A stretch of DNA of 64,000 nt from Actinomadura luteofluorescens (lineage in GTDB: Bacteria > Actinomycetota > Actinomycetes > Streptosporangiales > Streptosporangiaceae): the NCBI RefSeq assembly GCF_013409365.1, contig NZ_JACCBA010000001.1, positions 3,720,001 through 3,784,000 on the forward strand, given 5' to 3'. Below, piece after piece: positions 38,962-47,337 of the stretch. A program made the translations under genes and the position numbers. The notes below the pieces were generated by a model, which worked only from the letters and a program-made list of their open reading frames with translations, ran no database searches and was not told where the DNA came from. How positions within the stretch are numbered: the first letter of the stretch is position 1; every line of letters begins with the position of its first letter.

Positions 38962-40770
38962 GTGCGGCGTCTCGTCTCCCGGTACTCGGCTCTCATGCGG
39001 TACTCATCGGTGTTGTGGCTGCCCGTCACCCTCGGGCTGCTGATCGGGGCGGCCGCGGCCGGGTGGCCCTGGGCCTTCCTCGGCGCCGCCGTGCTCTGCT
39101 ACGCGGCGGAGTTCGCCGTCGGCCGGACGCTGCCGGACGCGGCCAGGCCGCTGCGCTGGGGCCAGATGAGCCCGGGCGCGCGGGTGCTGGTCCGGCAGGC
39201 GGCCCTGGTGCTGCTGCTCGTCCAGTCGGGCGACGCCGGCAGGCCGACCGTCGTCCTGGCGGCCGTCGGCCTCCTGCTGGTCGACTGGATCCGGGCCGCG
39301 ACCCTCGCCGGCGCGGTCGCCTCGCGCCGCGTCAACCGGCTCCCCTTCGTCACCCGCAACCTCGGGCAGGGCGAGCCGGCGCTGCCCGTTCCCGCCACCC
39401 CCCGGCAGGCCCGGCTGACCCTCCTGCTGGAGAGCCACGCCGACCTCCTGCCGCTGCTGTTCGGCACCGCCGGGCTCCTGCTCGGCCTCCCCGTCCTGGT
39501 GGTCGCGGGGCTCCTCGGCACCACGGCCGTCGCGATCGCCGTCGCGTCCGCGCAGCTGCCGCGGCTGCGCCGGATGCGCGCCCTCCTCAACGCCGAGCGG
39601 ACGGGCCACGACGTGCAGCGCCGCGTCGACCGCTACAAGCCCGAGGTCGTCCTGTACTTCACCGGCCCGGCCACGACCGTCTACCAGGCCAACATGTGGC
39701 TGGAGACGCTGGAGCGCCTGGACCGCAAGGCGATGGTCCTCGTCCGCTCCCCCGAGGTCGTCGGCGCGCTCGCGCCGACCCCGCTTCCCGTCGTGTGCGT
39801 CACGCGGGCCGAGGACATGATGAACTTCGACCTCGGCACCGTGAAGGTCGCGCTCTACCCGGGCAACACCGGCAAGAACCTCCACCTGCTCCGCGAGGAG
39901 CACATCAAGCACGTGTTCGTCGGGCACGGCGACAGCGACAAGGGCCCGAGCTCCAACCCGGTCAGCAAGGTCTTCGACGAGGTGTGGGTGGCCGGCCCGG
40001 CGGGCCGCGACCGCTACCACAACTCCGACGCCGGGGTGCGCGACGAGGCCATCGTCGAGGTGGGCCGCCCGCAGCTCGGCGAGATCACCACCGAGCCGTC
40101 CGGCGGGCCCGTCCCCACCGTCCTGTACGCGCCCACCTGGGAGGGCTGGGACAGCGAGCACGGCTACAGCTCCCTGCTCGGCATGGGCGAGCGGATCGTC
40201 CGGACGCTGCTGGACCAGGGGCCGCGGCTGCGCGTCATCTACCGGCCGCACCCCTACACCGGCCGGCGGCTGCCGGAGGCCGCCGCCGTGCACGCCCGGC
40301 TCATCCGGATGATCGAGCAGGCGAACCGGAGCGGCGCGGCCGGCCACCAGGTGGTCACCGGCGCGGACGCCTCCCTCTACGAGTGCTTCAACCGGTCGGA
40401 CATGCTGATCACCGACATCTCCAGCGTGATCTCCGACTACATCCCGAGCCTGAAGCCGTACGTCGTCGCCAACCCCGACGGCATGGACGAGAACCTCTTC
40501 AAGACCGAGTTCCCGTCCGCGTCGGCGGCCTACCTGCTCAGCCCCGGCTGCGGCGAGCTGACCGACATCCTCGCCGTCGCGGCGACGCCCGGCCAGGACC
40601 CGCTGGCCGCGGAGCGGCGCACGCTCCGCGACTACCTGCTGGGCCCGGAGCACCCGGACGCCATGACGCGGTTCGCCGCAGCCGTCGACGCGCTCGCGCA
40701 GGCCGGCCCGCGGTCGACGATGTACGGAATCTCCGGTCGAGCGGTCACGGCGGCCCCCGAGCACGCCTAA
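38962..40770 (+). CDS. CDP-glycerol/ribitol:polyol-phosphate transferase, TagF-like
   Basis: A 602-residue protein. Four or five hydrophobic helices occupy residues ~15-205. The C-terminal half is a GT-B polyol-phosphate transferase with VVLYFTGPATTVYQANMW, KHVFVGHGDSDKGPSSNP (conserved His), VLYAPTWEGWD, RVIYRPHPYTGRRLPEAA and the family-defining LITDISSVISDYIPSLKPYVV. Such enzymes polymerise glycerol- or ribitol-phosphate chains at the inner membrane face. GTG 38962 is preceded by GGAGG. It would use CDP-ribitol from the preceding gene. The membrane-anchored N-terminus is longer than in soluble TagF. Confidence 0.87.
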   Translation: MRRLVSRYSALMRYSSVLWLPVTLGLLIGAAAAGWPWAFLGAAVLCYAAEFAVGRTLPDAARPLRWGQMSPGARVLVRQAALVLLLVQSGDAGRPTVVLAAVGLLLVDWIRAATLAGAVASRRVNRLPFVTRNLGQGEPALPVPATPRQARLTLLLESHADLLPLLFGTAGLLLGLPVLVVAGLLGTTAVAIAVASAQLPRLRRMRALLNAERTGHDVQRRVDRYKPEVVLYFTGPATTVYQANMWLETLERLDRKAMVLVRSPEVVGALAPTPLPVVCVTRAEDMMNFDLGTVKVALYPGNTGKNLHLLREEHIKHVFVGHGDSDKGPSSNPVSKVFDEVWVAGPAGRDRYHNSDAGVRDEAIVEVGRPQLGEITTEPSGGPVPTVLYAPTWEGWDSEHGYSSLLGMGERIVRTLLDQGPRLRVIYRPHPYTGRRLPEAAAVHARLIRMIEQANRSGAAGHQVVTGADASLYECFNRSDMLITDISSVISDYIPSLKPYVVANPDGMDENLFKTEFPSASAAYLLSPGCGELTDILAVAATPGQDPLAAERRTLRDYLLGPEHPDAMTRFAAAVDALAQAGPRSTMYGISGRAVTAAPEHA

Positions 40771-40808
40771 AGTGGCCCTCACAGTCACCACCCGAGCGTA
40801 GAGGGACC

Positions 40809-42776
40809 ATGACGCAACCCCTGGTCAGCGTGATCATTCCGGTGTACCAGTGCCGGGACACGGTGGGCGGGGCACTGGAGTCGGTCTTCGCCCAGTCCCT
40901 GCCCGCCGAGCAGGTCGAGGTCATCGCCGTCGACGACGGCTCGACCGACGGCGGCGGCGAACTGCTGGACGAGCTCGCCCGCGCCCACGACCGGCTGACG
41001 GTCGTCCACCAGCCGAACTCCGGCGGCGCGGGCGCGCCGCGCAACCGGGGCCTGGAACTGGCGTCCGGGACGTTCGTGTTCTTCCTGGACGCCGACGACC
41101 GGCTGGGCCCGGAGGCGCTGGAGCGCATGACGGCGATGGCCGAGCGCAACGGCACCGACATCGTCCTCGGCAAGCAGGTCGGGACGGGCGGCCGCAAGGC
41201 GCCCAAGGTGTTCGACCGGTCCGTCGAGCGCACCCACGTGCTCGACCCCGGCAGCGACCTGTTCGGGCGGATGTCGATGGCCGCGCTCCAGCTGTTCCGC
41301 CGGTCCCTGGTCGAACGGGCGGGGCTCCGCTTCACCGAAGGCCTCGTGGCCCACGAGGACCAGCTCTTCACCGCCGGCGCCTACCTGAACGCCGGCGGCG
41401 TCTCCGTCCTCGCCGACTACGACTGCTACTACTGGGCCGCCCGCGAGGACGGCTCCAGCGCGACGCAGGGGGCGGGCGCCCCGCCCGCCGACCTGTACGC
41501 GATCATCGGCCGGGCGATGCGGCAGGTCGCCGACCACACCGAGCCGGGCGAGACCCGGGAGCGGCTGAACCGGCGGTACCTGCGGCTGGAGGTCTTCGGC
41601 CGCCTCGACCGCCTGTACCTGGACTCCTCGCCCGACGACCGGAAGGTCACCCTCACGGGCTGCCGCGAGCTGCTGGAGGAGTGGTACACCCCCGCGCAGC
41701 GGGAGCTGGCCCACCCCCTCCACCGGGTGATCGGGCACTGCGTCCTGCACGATCTCGAAGACGAGCTGCTGGAGGTCCTGCGGTTCCGCCGCGGCGGGTC
41801 GCGGCCCCGCCTCCACCTGGAGGACGGGCGCGCCTACCTGAAGTACCCGTTCTTCCGCGACGCCGCCGTCCGCATCCCCGACGCGTGCTTCGCGAGCCCC
41901 GCGCCCCTGGTGGTCCTGCCCGCCCTGACGCGCCTGGCCTGGGAGGACGGCGCCCTTCTGGCCGGGGGCAGGGTGGTCGTTCGCGACGTGGACGAGGGAA
42001 GCCCCACGGTCCGCCTGCTGCTGGAGGACGGCGACGGCGGCCGCCGCGCGGTGGAGTGCGAGACCGTCTCGGCCGCGCCGGCGGACGAGGGCGTCGAGGC
42101 GTCCTTCACCGCCGCCGTCGGCCCGGAGGCGGCCGACCTGCCGGACGGCCGCTGGACGCTGCACATCGAGGTGTCGCTCAGCGGGCACGTGCGGACGGTT
42201 CCGCTGGTCAGGCCGCGCGACCTGCCCCTTCCGCGGGCGGCCCTGGCGGGTACCCGCCTCCTGCGCCCGGTGCGGGCGCGCGCCGGCGAGCCCCTCGCGC
42301 TGGAGGCCGGAGCCTCCCTCACCTCCGCCGACTTCGGCGACGTCGAGGTCGGCTGGGGGCCGGGGCGGCGGGTCCGGGTGCGGGCCGACGCGCCGCCCGT
42401 CCTCGGTGACGGCCCCGCGATGAGCGTCCAGTTGCACCACGCCGACGACGGCACGACGATCAGCGCGCCGCTGGAGGCCGCGCCTGACGACCCGTCGCAC
42501 CTGCGCGCCGACCTCTCCCTCGCGGGCGCGCGTCCCGGCCGCTGGCGGGCCCGCTTCGCGGTCGACGGCGCGGGCGAGCCCGTCCCGGTGCGTCTGCCCG
42601 CCGAGGGCGGCGGCGTCCTCGGGCCGGTGACCGCGTCGGTGGTGCCGCCGCGCCGCGTGCACGTCAAGATGGACCGCAGGACGGCGACCGTGCACGTCAC
42701 CGCGCCGATGGGGTCGCTGGCGCGGCGCACCTGGCGGCGGCTGCTCCCGGGCGGGGGCACGAAGCCGCGGCCGTGA
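40809..42776 (+). CDS. Family 2 glycosyltransferase with long C-terminal β-rich region
   Basis: A 655-residue protein. Residues 1-~230 are a GT-A glycosyltransferase (VSVIIPVYQCRDTVGGALESV, VDDGSTDGGGE, DADDRLGPEALERM, with metal-binding DxD as DAD). After a helical linker, ~300 residues of β-strand character (TLHIEVSLSGHVRTVPL, RRVRVRADAPPV, GRWRARFAVDG) have no obvious catalytic motif and may bind the polymer. It is paralogous to the GT2 at 50309-51913, which lies in the opposing operon and lacks part of this extension. ATG 40809 follows GAGGGACC. Probably adds a sugar to the wall polymer. Confidence 0.85.
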   Translation: MTQPLVSVIIPVYQCRDTVGGALESVFAQSLPAEQVEVIAVDDGSTDGGGELLDELARAHDRLTVVHQPNSGGAGAPRNRGLELASGTFVFFLDADDRLGPEALERMTAMAERNGTDIVLGKQVGTGGRKAPKVFDRSVERTHVLDPGSDLFGRMSMAALQLFRRSLVERAGLRFTEGLVAHEDQLFTAGAYLNAGGVSVLADYDCYYWAAREDGSSATQGAGAPPADLYAIIGRAMRQVADHTEPGETRERLNRRYLRLEVFGRLDRLYLDSSPDDRKVTLTGCRELLEEWYTPAQRELAHPLHRVIGHCVLHDLEDELLEVLRFRRGGSRPRLHLEDGRAYLKYPFFRDAAVRIPDACFASPAPLVVLPALTRLAWEDGALLAGGRVVVRDVDEGSPTVRLLLEDGDGGRRAVECETVSAAPADEGVEASFTAAVGPEAADLPDGRWTLHIEVSLSGHVRTVPLVRPRDLPLPRAALAGTRLLRPVRARAGEPLALEAGASLTSADFGDVEVGWGPGRRVRVRADAPPVLGDGPAMSVQLHHADDGTTISAPLEAAPDDPSHLRADLSLAGARPGRWRARFAVDGAGEPVPVRLPAEGGGVLGPVTASVVPPRRVHVKMDRRTATVHVTAPMGSLARRTWRRLLPGGGTKPRP

Positions 42777-42816
42777 CCCGCATCCACCCGCTGAACATCC
42801 GCATGGAAGGCACCGA

Positions 42817-43431
42817 ATGAGTCACCGCATCCTGCCGAGCGCCCAGGTCGACCCCGGCGCGGAACTCGGCGACGGCACCACCGTGTGGGACCTCGCCCAG
42901 ATCCGCGAGGGCGCCCGGCTCGGCGCGGGCTGCATCGTGGGACGCGGCGCCTACGTCGGCGCGGGCGTGCGGATCGGCGACAACGTCAAGCTGCAGAACC
43001 ACGCGCTCGTCTACGAGCCCGCCGTGCTGGAGGACGGCGTGTTCGTCGGCCCCGCCGTCGTGCTCACCAACGACCGCGAGCCCCGCTCGGTGGACCCGGA
43101 CGGCAGGCTGAAGCGCGGCGACGACTGGGAGGCGGTCGGCGTCCACGTCGCCGAGGGCGCCTCGCTCGGCGCCCGCAGCGTGTGCGTCGCGCCGGTCCGC
43201 GTCGGCCGCTGGGCGATGGTCGCCGCGGGCGCGGTGGTCACCCGCGACGTCCCCGACTTCGCGCTGGTCGCGGGCGTCCCCGCCCGCCGGATCGGCTGGG
43301 TCGGCAAGGCCGGCGCCCGGCTCACCGAGCGTTCCGGGGGGACGTGGGAGTGCCCGCGGACCGGTGAGATCTACGTAGAGGCGCCCGCCGGCGACGGCTC
43401 GGAGACGACGGTCCTGACCGAGAAGGGCTGA
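42817..43431 (+). CDS. Hexapeptide-repeat acetyltransferase, WbpD/WlbB-like
   Basis: A 204-residue left-handed β-helix protein (repeats such as VDPGAELGDGTTVWDLAQIREGARLGAGCIVGRGAYVGAGVRIGD). NHALVYEPAVLEDGVFVGPAVVLTND contains the catalytic-type NHALVYE, as in WbpD/WlbB, which N-acetylate UDP-3-amino-GlcNAcA. The C-terminal ~25 residues (WECPRTGEIY) are typical of this subfamily. The matching dehydrogenase, oxidoreductase and aminotransferase genes (WbpA, B, E types) are in the opposing operon at 49001-54037, so this gene supplies the last step. ATG 42817 follows GGAAGG. Confidence 0.88.
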   Translation: MSHRILPSAQVDPGAELGDGTTVWDLAQIREGARLGAGCIVGRGAYVGAGVRIGDNVKLQNHALVYEPAVLEDGVFVGPAVVLTNDREPRSVDPDGRLKRGDDWEAVGVHVAEGASLGARSVCVAPVRVGRWAMVAAGAVVTRDVPDFALVAGVPARRIGWVGKAGARLTERSGGTWECPRTGEIYVEAPAGDGSETTVLTEKG

Positions 43432-43461
43432 CCCGCCCGGGGGCGGCGGGCGGCCGGTCAG
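43428..43461. terminator. Bidirectional hairpin that includes both stop codons
   Basis: Outer arms CTGACC and GGTCAG and inner arms CGCCCG and CGGGCG pair across seven central bases, with a three-base bulge. The stop codons of the convergent acetyltransferase and short companion genes lie in the outer stem. It ends both operons. Confidence 0.6.
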
Positions 43462-44060
43462 GGCTTGGCGTCGAGGCTGCGCTCCTGCCGCGTCGTCACG
43501 ACGAGGTCGGGGTGCAGGCGGGCCAGCCGGCGGCCGAGCGGCACCGACGTCCGGTCCATCACGATGACGCGGACGAGCCCGCCCGTGTCGATCTCGCGCA
43601 GGACGCGCCGCCGCGCGATGCGGGCCAGCACGTGCGGCCGGACGTGCCGGTAGAACGGCACGAAGAGCCGCCGGTGCACGGCGCGGGAGCCGCGGCTCCG
43701 GGCGCGCTCCAGGCGGGCGCCGAGACGGCCCGCCCGCGCCACCGGCCGGACGGCGACCCGCGGCGCCCTGATCACGAACGTGTGCTCCAGCCAGGGCAGC
43801 GGGTGCCGGGCCTCCGCCCTGTCGAGCCGGTGCAGGCGCACCCGCTCGTCCAGGCCCGCCCAGCCGTCCGGCTCGGCGGTCACCACGTCGACCCGGGCGC
43901 CCTCCTCCGCGAAGTGCCCGGCCAGCCCGATGACCCGCTTGTGCTGGCGCTTGGCGGGCACGGCGGGCGCCGGGTCCATGGCCAGCCTGGGGTCCATGGC
44001 CAGGACCAGCACCTTCGGCGGCTGCGCGCCGTGCACGTCACCGTCTCCCACCATGGTCAC
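43458..44060 (-). CDS. Short glycosyltransferase-companion protein, unknown function
   Basis: About 200 residues, last gene of the minus-strand glycan operon. It begins like the N-terminal domain of a GT4 enzyme (KVLVLAMDPRLAM, HKRVIGLAGHFAEEGARVDVVTAEPDGW), continues with a strongly basic stretch (ARLERARSRGSRAVHRRLFVPFYRHVRPHVLARIARRR) and ends LVVTTRQERSLDAKP. The nucleotide-binding C-terminal half of a glycosyltransferase is absent. It resembles in layout the 175-residue protein at 45525-46052. It may be a partner subunit, as in two-component glycosyltransferases, or an unrelated NAD-fold protein. GTG 44060 overlaps the upstream stop; ATG 44054 is also possible. Confidence 0.65.
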   Translation of the reverse strand: MTMVGDGDVHGAQPPKVLVLAMDPRLAMDPAPAVPAKRQHKRVIGLAGHFAEEGARVDVVTAEPDGWAGLDERVRLHRLDRAEARHPLPWLEHTFVIRAPRVAVRPVARAGRLGARLERARSRGSRAVHRRLFVPFYRHVRPHVLARIARRRVLREIDTGGLVRVIVMDRTSVPLGRRLARLHPDLVVTTRQERSLDAKP

Positions 44061-45508
44061 CCGCCCACGCCGCGCCTGCGGGCGGCCAGCTCGTCGAGCC
44101 GCCCGACGAGCGGCTCCAGCGTCACGTTCCGTTCGAACCGGTCCGCGTAGGCGCGGGCCTCGGCCGCCTGCCGTTCGTCCAGTCCGGCGGCCGCCTTCGC
44201 CGCCGCGACCATCGAGGCGGCGATGTCGGCCGGGGCGAGCCCGCCGGGGTTGAACCACAGCGGGTACCCGCGCAGCAGCTCCTCGGCCGCCGACCCGGGC
44301 GTGTGGACCGACACGATGGGACGTCCCGCCGCCATGTACTCGAAGATCTTCCCGGAGGTGACGTAGCGTCCGCCCCCGTTGAGGAACACCAGCACGTCGG
44401 AGTCCTGGTAGACGTCGGCGAGCGCCGTCTTGGACACCGGACCGCGGTGGTGGACGCCGGGGGCGAGCAGCTGCTCGTCGGCCTCCGCGTCCTCGGCGGC
44501 GGCCGCCTGCTCGGCCATCGCCGCCCCGCCCCCGACCTCCTGGGCGGTGACGGCCTCGGCCGCCGCCTCGGCCGCGGCCGCGAAGCGTTTGCGGAGCTTG
44601 TTGTCGGTGCCCTGGAAGAACCCGAAGTAGCCGTAGAAGTTCAGGGTGGCGGCCCGCATGTCCGAGTGCGCGCGGGCGCGGGAGAACCCCTCGATCAGCT
44701 CCTCGATGGGCTGCTTGTCGGTGACCGTGCCGACGAAGGAGAAGCGGGGCGCGTGCCCGTCCGTCGTCGCGCGGGCGGCCGGGGGCGGCGCGGCGCTCTG
44801 CGGGAGCGTGTCGGCGTCCCACCCGTTCAGGACGGTCATCATGCGGTCCGCCGCGCGCGGGTAGCGCTCGGCGTGCCAGGCGCGCTGGGCGTCGTTGACG
44901 TACAGCGAGTTCGCCGCGGACCGCAGCACCCGGCGCTCCCAGCGCCAGGCGGGATGGTCCTCGTCGAACATCGGCTCCTCGCTGAACTGGTCGAGGGTCC
45001 AGGAGTCGCGGTAGTCGATGATGTAGGGCGTGCGGGTCAGCTTGTGGAACAGCCATGCCGCGGCGAACGAGGAGTACGGGTTCCCCGTCGCGAGGACCAC
45101 GTCGAACCGGCGCCGCGCGTGCATCCGCAGAGCGCGCCGGACGGAGTCGCGCCCCCACGACGCGTAGTGCTCCGGGAAGACGTGCTTCTGCCCCCACGTG
45201 TACAGCGACTGGGCCAGCTGGGGGAACGCCCCGCGGAACCGGCTGTACTCGCGCAGGTCCGTCTGCCAGACGAACCGGTTCAGGTCCGGGCGCACCAGCG
45301 TGATCCGCGGGTCGACGGTCTCCATCAGCTTGTCGTCGACCGAGCCGATCGTGTCGTACAGGAACGGGAGCGGCGCCGCGAAGACCGTGACGTCCCAGCC
45401 CAGCTCGGTCAGCCGGTTCGCGGTCGCCCGGGGCCGGTACACGCCGCTGGCGCGGGACGGCGGGAAGTAGAAGGCGAGATAGAGAAGGCGTGGGCGGCGT
45501 TCGGTCAT
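44057..45508 (-). CDS. Family 4 glycosyltransferase
   Basis: A 483-residue GT-B enzyme. The acceptor domain starts LLYLAFYFPPSRASGVYRPRATANRLTELGWDVTV and contains DVVLATGNPYSSFAAAWLFHKL and YIIDYRDSWTLDQF. The donor domain has FSFVGTVTDKQPIEELIEGF and VYQDSDVLVFLNGGGRYVTSGKIFEYMAAGRPIVSV. A ~40-residue Ala/Glu-rich insertion (RFAAAAEAAAEAVTAQEV…) lies in the donor domain and looks like a coiled or disordered expansion. ATG 45508 is used. Adds a sugar during polymer or linker synthesis; the short companion gene overlaps its stop. Confidence 0.85.
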   Translation of the reverse strand: MTERRPRLLYLAFYFPPSRASGVYRPRATANRLTELGWDVTVFAAPLPFLYDTIGSVDDKLMETVDPRITLVRPDLNRFVWQTDLREYSRFRGAFPQLAQSLYTWGQKHVFPEHYASWGRDSVRRALRMHARRRFDVVLATGNPYSSFAAAWLFHKLTRTPYIIDYRDSWTLDQFSEEPMFDEDHPAWRWERRVLRSAANSLYVNDAQRAWHAERYPRAADRMMTVLNGWDADTLPQSAAPPPAARATTDGHAPRFSFVGTVTDKQPIEELIEGFSRARAHSDMRAATLNFYGYFGFFQGTDNKLRKRFAAAAEAAAEAVTAQEVGGGAAMAEQAAAAEDAEADEQLLAPGVHHRGPVSKTALADVYQDSDVLVFLNGGGRYVTSGKIFEYMAAGRPIVSVHTPGSAAEELLRGYPLWFNPGGLAPADIAASMVAAAKAAAGLDERQAAEARAYADRFERNVTLEPLVGRLDELAARRRGVGG

Positions 45509-45524
45509 CGAGTCATCCTCTGGC

Positions 45525-46052
45525 TCAGCCTGCCGGGGACCTTTCATGGGCGATGGAGTAGGAGAGCGCCGCTCCGGCGTCCGTGATCGTTTCCGCGAGC
45601 TCGGACACGGTCACCAGCGACTGCGGGTCCGCGATGACGACGAGGTCGATGGAGCGGCCGCGCAGCAGTTCGCGCTCGACCATCCTGCGGCGCACCGCAC
45701 CGGCGTCGCGCCGGTAGAGGCGGGCCAGCCGCCGGTCGACGGGCCGGGCGACGCGCCTGCGGTACGCCGAGTCGATCCGCTTCCCCAGCGCGCGCAGCGG
45801 CCCGGGGAAGCACACGCGCAGCAGCAGCGCGGGAATCCGGAAGAGCGCGATCCGCACCGCGGCGGGACGGTAGCGCCGTTCGAGCGCGGGCAGCTCGACG
45901 GCGTCGACGCCGTCCGGAAGCGGGTCCTTCGCCCACGTCGAGGTCTTGCGCACCAGCACGGCGGCGGTGCCGCCGTCCGCGAGGACCTGCGCCGCCTCCC
46001 GGACGACCGCGGGCCGGCGGGAGGCGCCGAGCGCCACGAACAGCACGTTCAC
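45525..46052 (-). CDS. Short glycosyltransferase-companion protein, unknown function
   Basis: 175 residues, beginning VNVLFVALGASRRPAVVREAAQVLADGGTAAVLV, like a GT4 acceptor domain. A basic segment (KRIDSAYRRRVARPVDRRLARLYRRDAGAVRRRM) and a terminal strand IDLVVIADPQSLVTVSELAETI follow. No donor-binding half exists. Two such proteins in one operon, each overlapping or adjoining a GT4 gene, suggest they pair with those enzymes. GTG 46052 overlaps the stop of the upstream GT4 (GTGA). Function not assigned. Confidence 0.65.
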   Translation of the reverse strand: MNVLFVALGASRRPAVVREAAQVLADGGTAAVLVRKTSTWAKDPLPDGVDAVELPALERRYRPAAVRIALFRIPALLLRVCFPGPLRALGKRIDSAYRRRVARPVDRRLARLYRRDAGAVRRRMVERELLRGRSIDLVVIADPQSLVTVSELAETITDAGAALSYSIAHERSPAG

Positions 46053-47335
46053 GCTTCTTCTCCCCCGTTCGCGGCACCGTCGTTCTCCGCTTCGGGCCCG
46101 CCGTCCGCTCCGGCGGCCGCGCCGTCCGCTCGGGCCTCCGGGAACCAGTGCCGGTGGTGCGCCTCGGCCACCGTGCGGTATCCGAATCGCCCGTCCAGGA
46201 TCTCGCGGGCCTTCGCCAGGTCGAGGCCGTCCGGGAAGCGGTCCCGCAGGCGGCGGTAGCCCGCGACGATCGAGCCCGAGTTCTCCTCGACGTCGATCAT
46301 TTCCCCCGCGGCGGTTTCTATGCCGGCCAGGGTGCGTTCGGGGCCGCCGCAGCGGGTGACGAGCACCGGCAGGCCCGCCGCCACCGCCTCGATGATCGTC
46401 ACGCCGAAGGTCTCCCACCGGGCGGGGTGGACGAGCAGGTCGTGCTCCCGCATGAGCCGCGCCGCCTCGTCGGGGGCGACCGCGCCGGTGAACGACACCG
46501 CGCCCTCGACGCCGAGCTCCGCCGCGCGCTCCTTGAGCTGCTGGGCCAGCACGCCCGGCCCGGCGATGGTCAGCGTCAGCCCGGAGTCCTCGGCGAGGCA
46601 CTCGGCGAACGCCTCCAGCAGCCAGCCGACGCCCTTGCGCTCGACGAGGGTGCCGACGTAGAGCCAGCGCCGCAACTCGGTGACGGGACGCTCGCGCGGC
46701 TCCCCGAACGAGATCGGGTTGGAGATCATCTCGATCTTGTGGGCGAGCGCCGGGAACGCCTCGGCGAGCGTGTCCCGCAGCACGTCGGTGACCACGAGGA
46801 AGCCGGTGCAGCGCTCCAGGACCCGCTCGTACATCTCCCGCGAGTCGGGCTGCTCCAGGACCTTGTCCAGGAAGGACGCGTGCTCGGTGACGAACACCCG
46901 CGCGTCCGGGCGGGCGTTCTCCAGTGCCGTCCAGCCGCCGCGCAGCCCCACGTGTGCGTGGACGACGGGCGCCGGGATCGGCTCGCCGCCCAGCGCCTCG
47001 CGCAGCCACCTGGCGTGCTGCACCGCGAGCTCGGCGAAGGTGTAGTCCGGGACCGTCGGCACCGGGACGCGCACCAGCCGCGAGCCCGCGACGTCGGGCG
47101 CGGGGTGCAGCGCGACCGGCAGGAGGCGGCGGTGCGCCTCGCGCGCCGCCTCGACCTCCTCCGCCGGCTGCCGCATCAGCCACGCCTCGGTGTGGTAGAC
47201 GGTGACGTCGCCGCATCCCGGGGCCGTCGCCTCGACCATCGACCGGACGAAGGATCCGGCCCACTCCTGCAACGGGTTCGGATACCAGGGCGTGACGACC
47301 GCCACGCCGGCGCCGGCGCTGCTGTCCGCCGCCAT
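46049..47335 (-). CDS. Family 4 glycosyltransferase
   Basis: A 428-residue retaining GT-B enzyme. The N-terminal part has VAVVTPWYPNPLQEWAGSFVRSMVEA and VVHAHVGLRGGW, TEHASFLDKVLE. The donor domain shows WLYVGTLVERKGVGWLLEAF, LTIAGPGVLAQQLKERAAELG, and the nucleotide-sugar motif HPARWETFGVTIIEAVAAGLPVLVT. The C-terminal ~25 residues are Ala/Gly/Glu-rich and probably disordered. ATG 47335 lies two bases after the stop of the upstream GT4. Role: addition of a sugar in wall-glycan assembly; linkage unknown. Confidence 0.88.
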   Translation of the reverse strand: MAADSSAGAGVAVVTPWYPNPLQEWAGSFVRSMVEATAPGCGDVTVYHTEAWLMRQPAEEVEAAREAHRRLLPVALHPAPDVAGSRLVRVPVPTVPDYTFAELAVQHARWLREALGGEPIPAPVVHAHVGLRGGWTALENARPDARVFVTEHASFLDKVLEQPDSREMYERVLERCTGFLVVTDVLRDTLAEAFPALAHKIEMISNPISFGEPRERPVTELRRWLYVGTLVERKGVGWLLEAFAECLAEDSGLTLTIAGPGVLAQQLKERAAELGVEGAVSFTGAVAPDEAARLMREHDLLVHPARWETFGVTIIEAVAAGLPVLVTRCGGPERTLAGIETAAGEMIDVEENSGSIVAGYRRLRDRFPDGLDLAKAREILDGRFGYRTVAEAHHRHWFPEARADGAAAGADGGPEAENDGAANGGEEA

Positions 47336-47337
47336 CG

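Noticed and set aside
38955..40808. In-frame extension upstream of the GT2 start at 40809
   Set aside because: The extension is an alternate-frame reading of the TagF-like gene, Arg/Pro-rich and without motifs; GAGGGACC and ATG at 40809 begin the real GT2 sequence.
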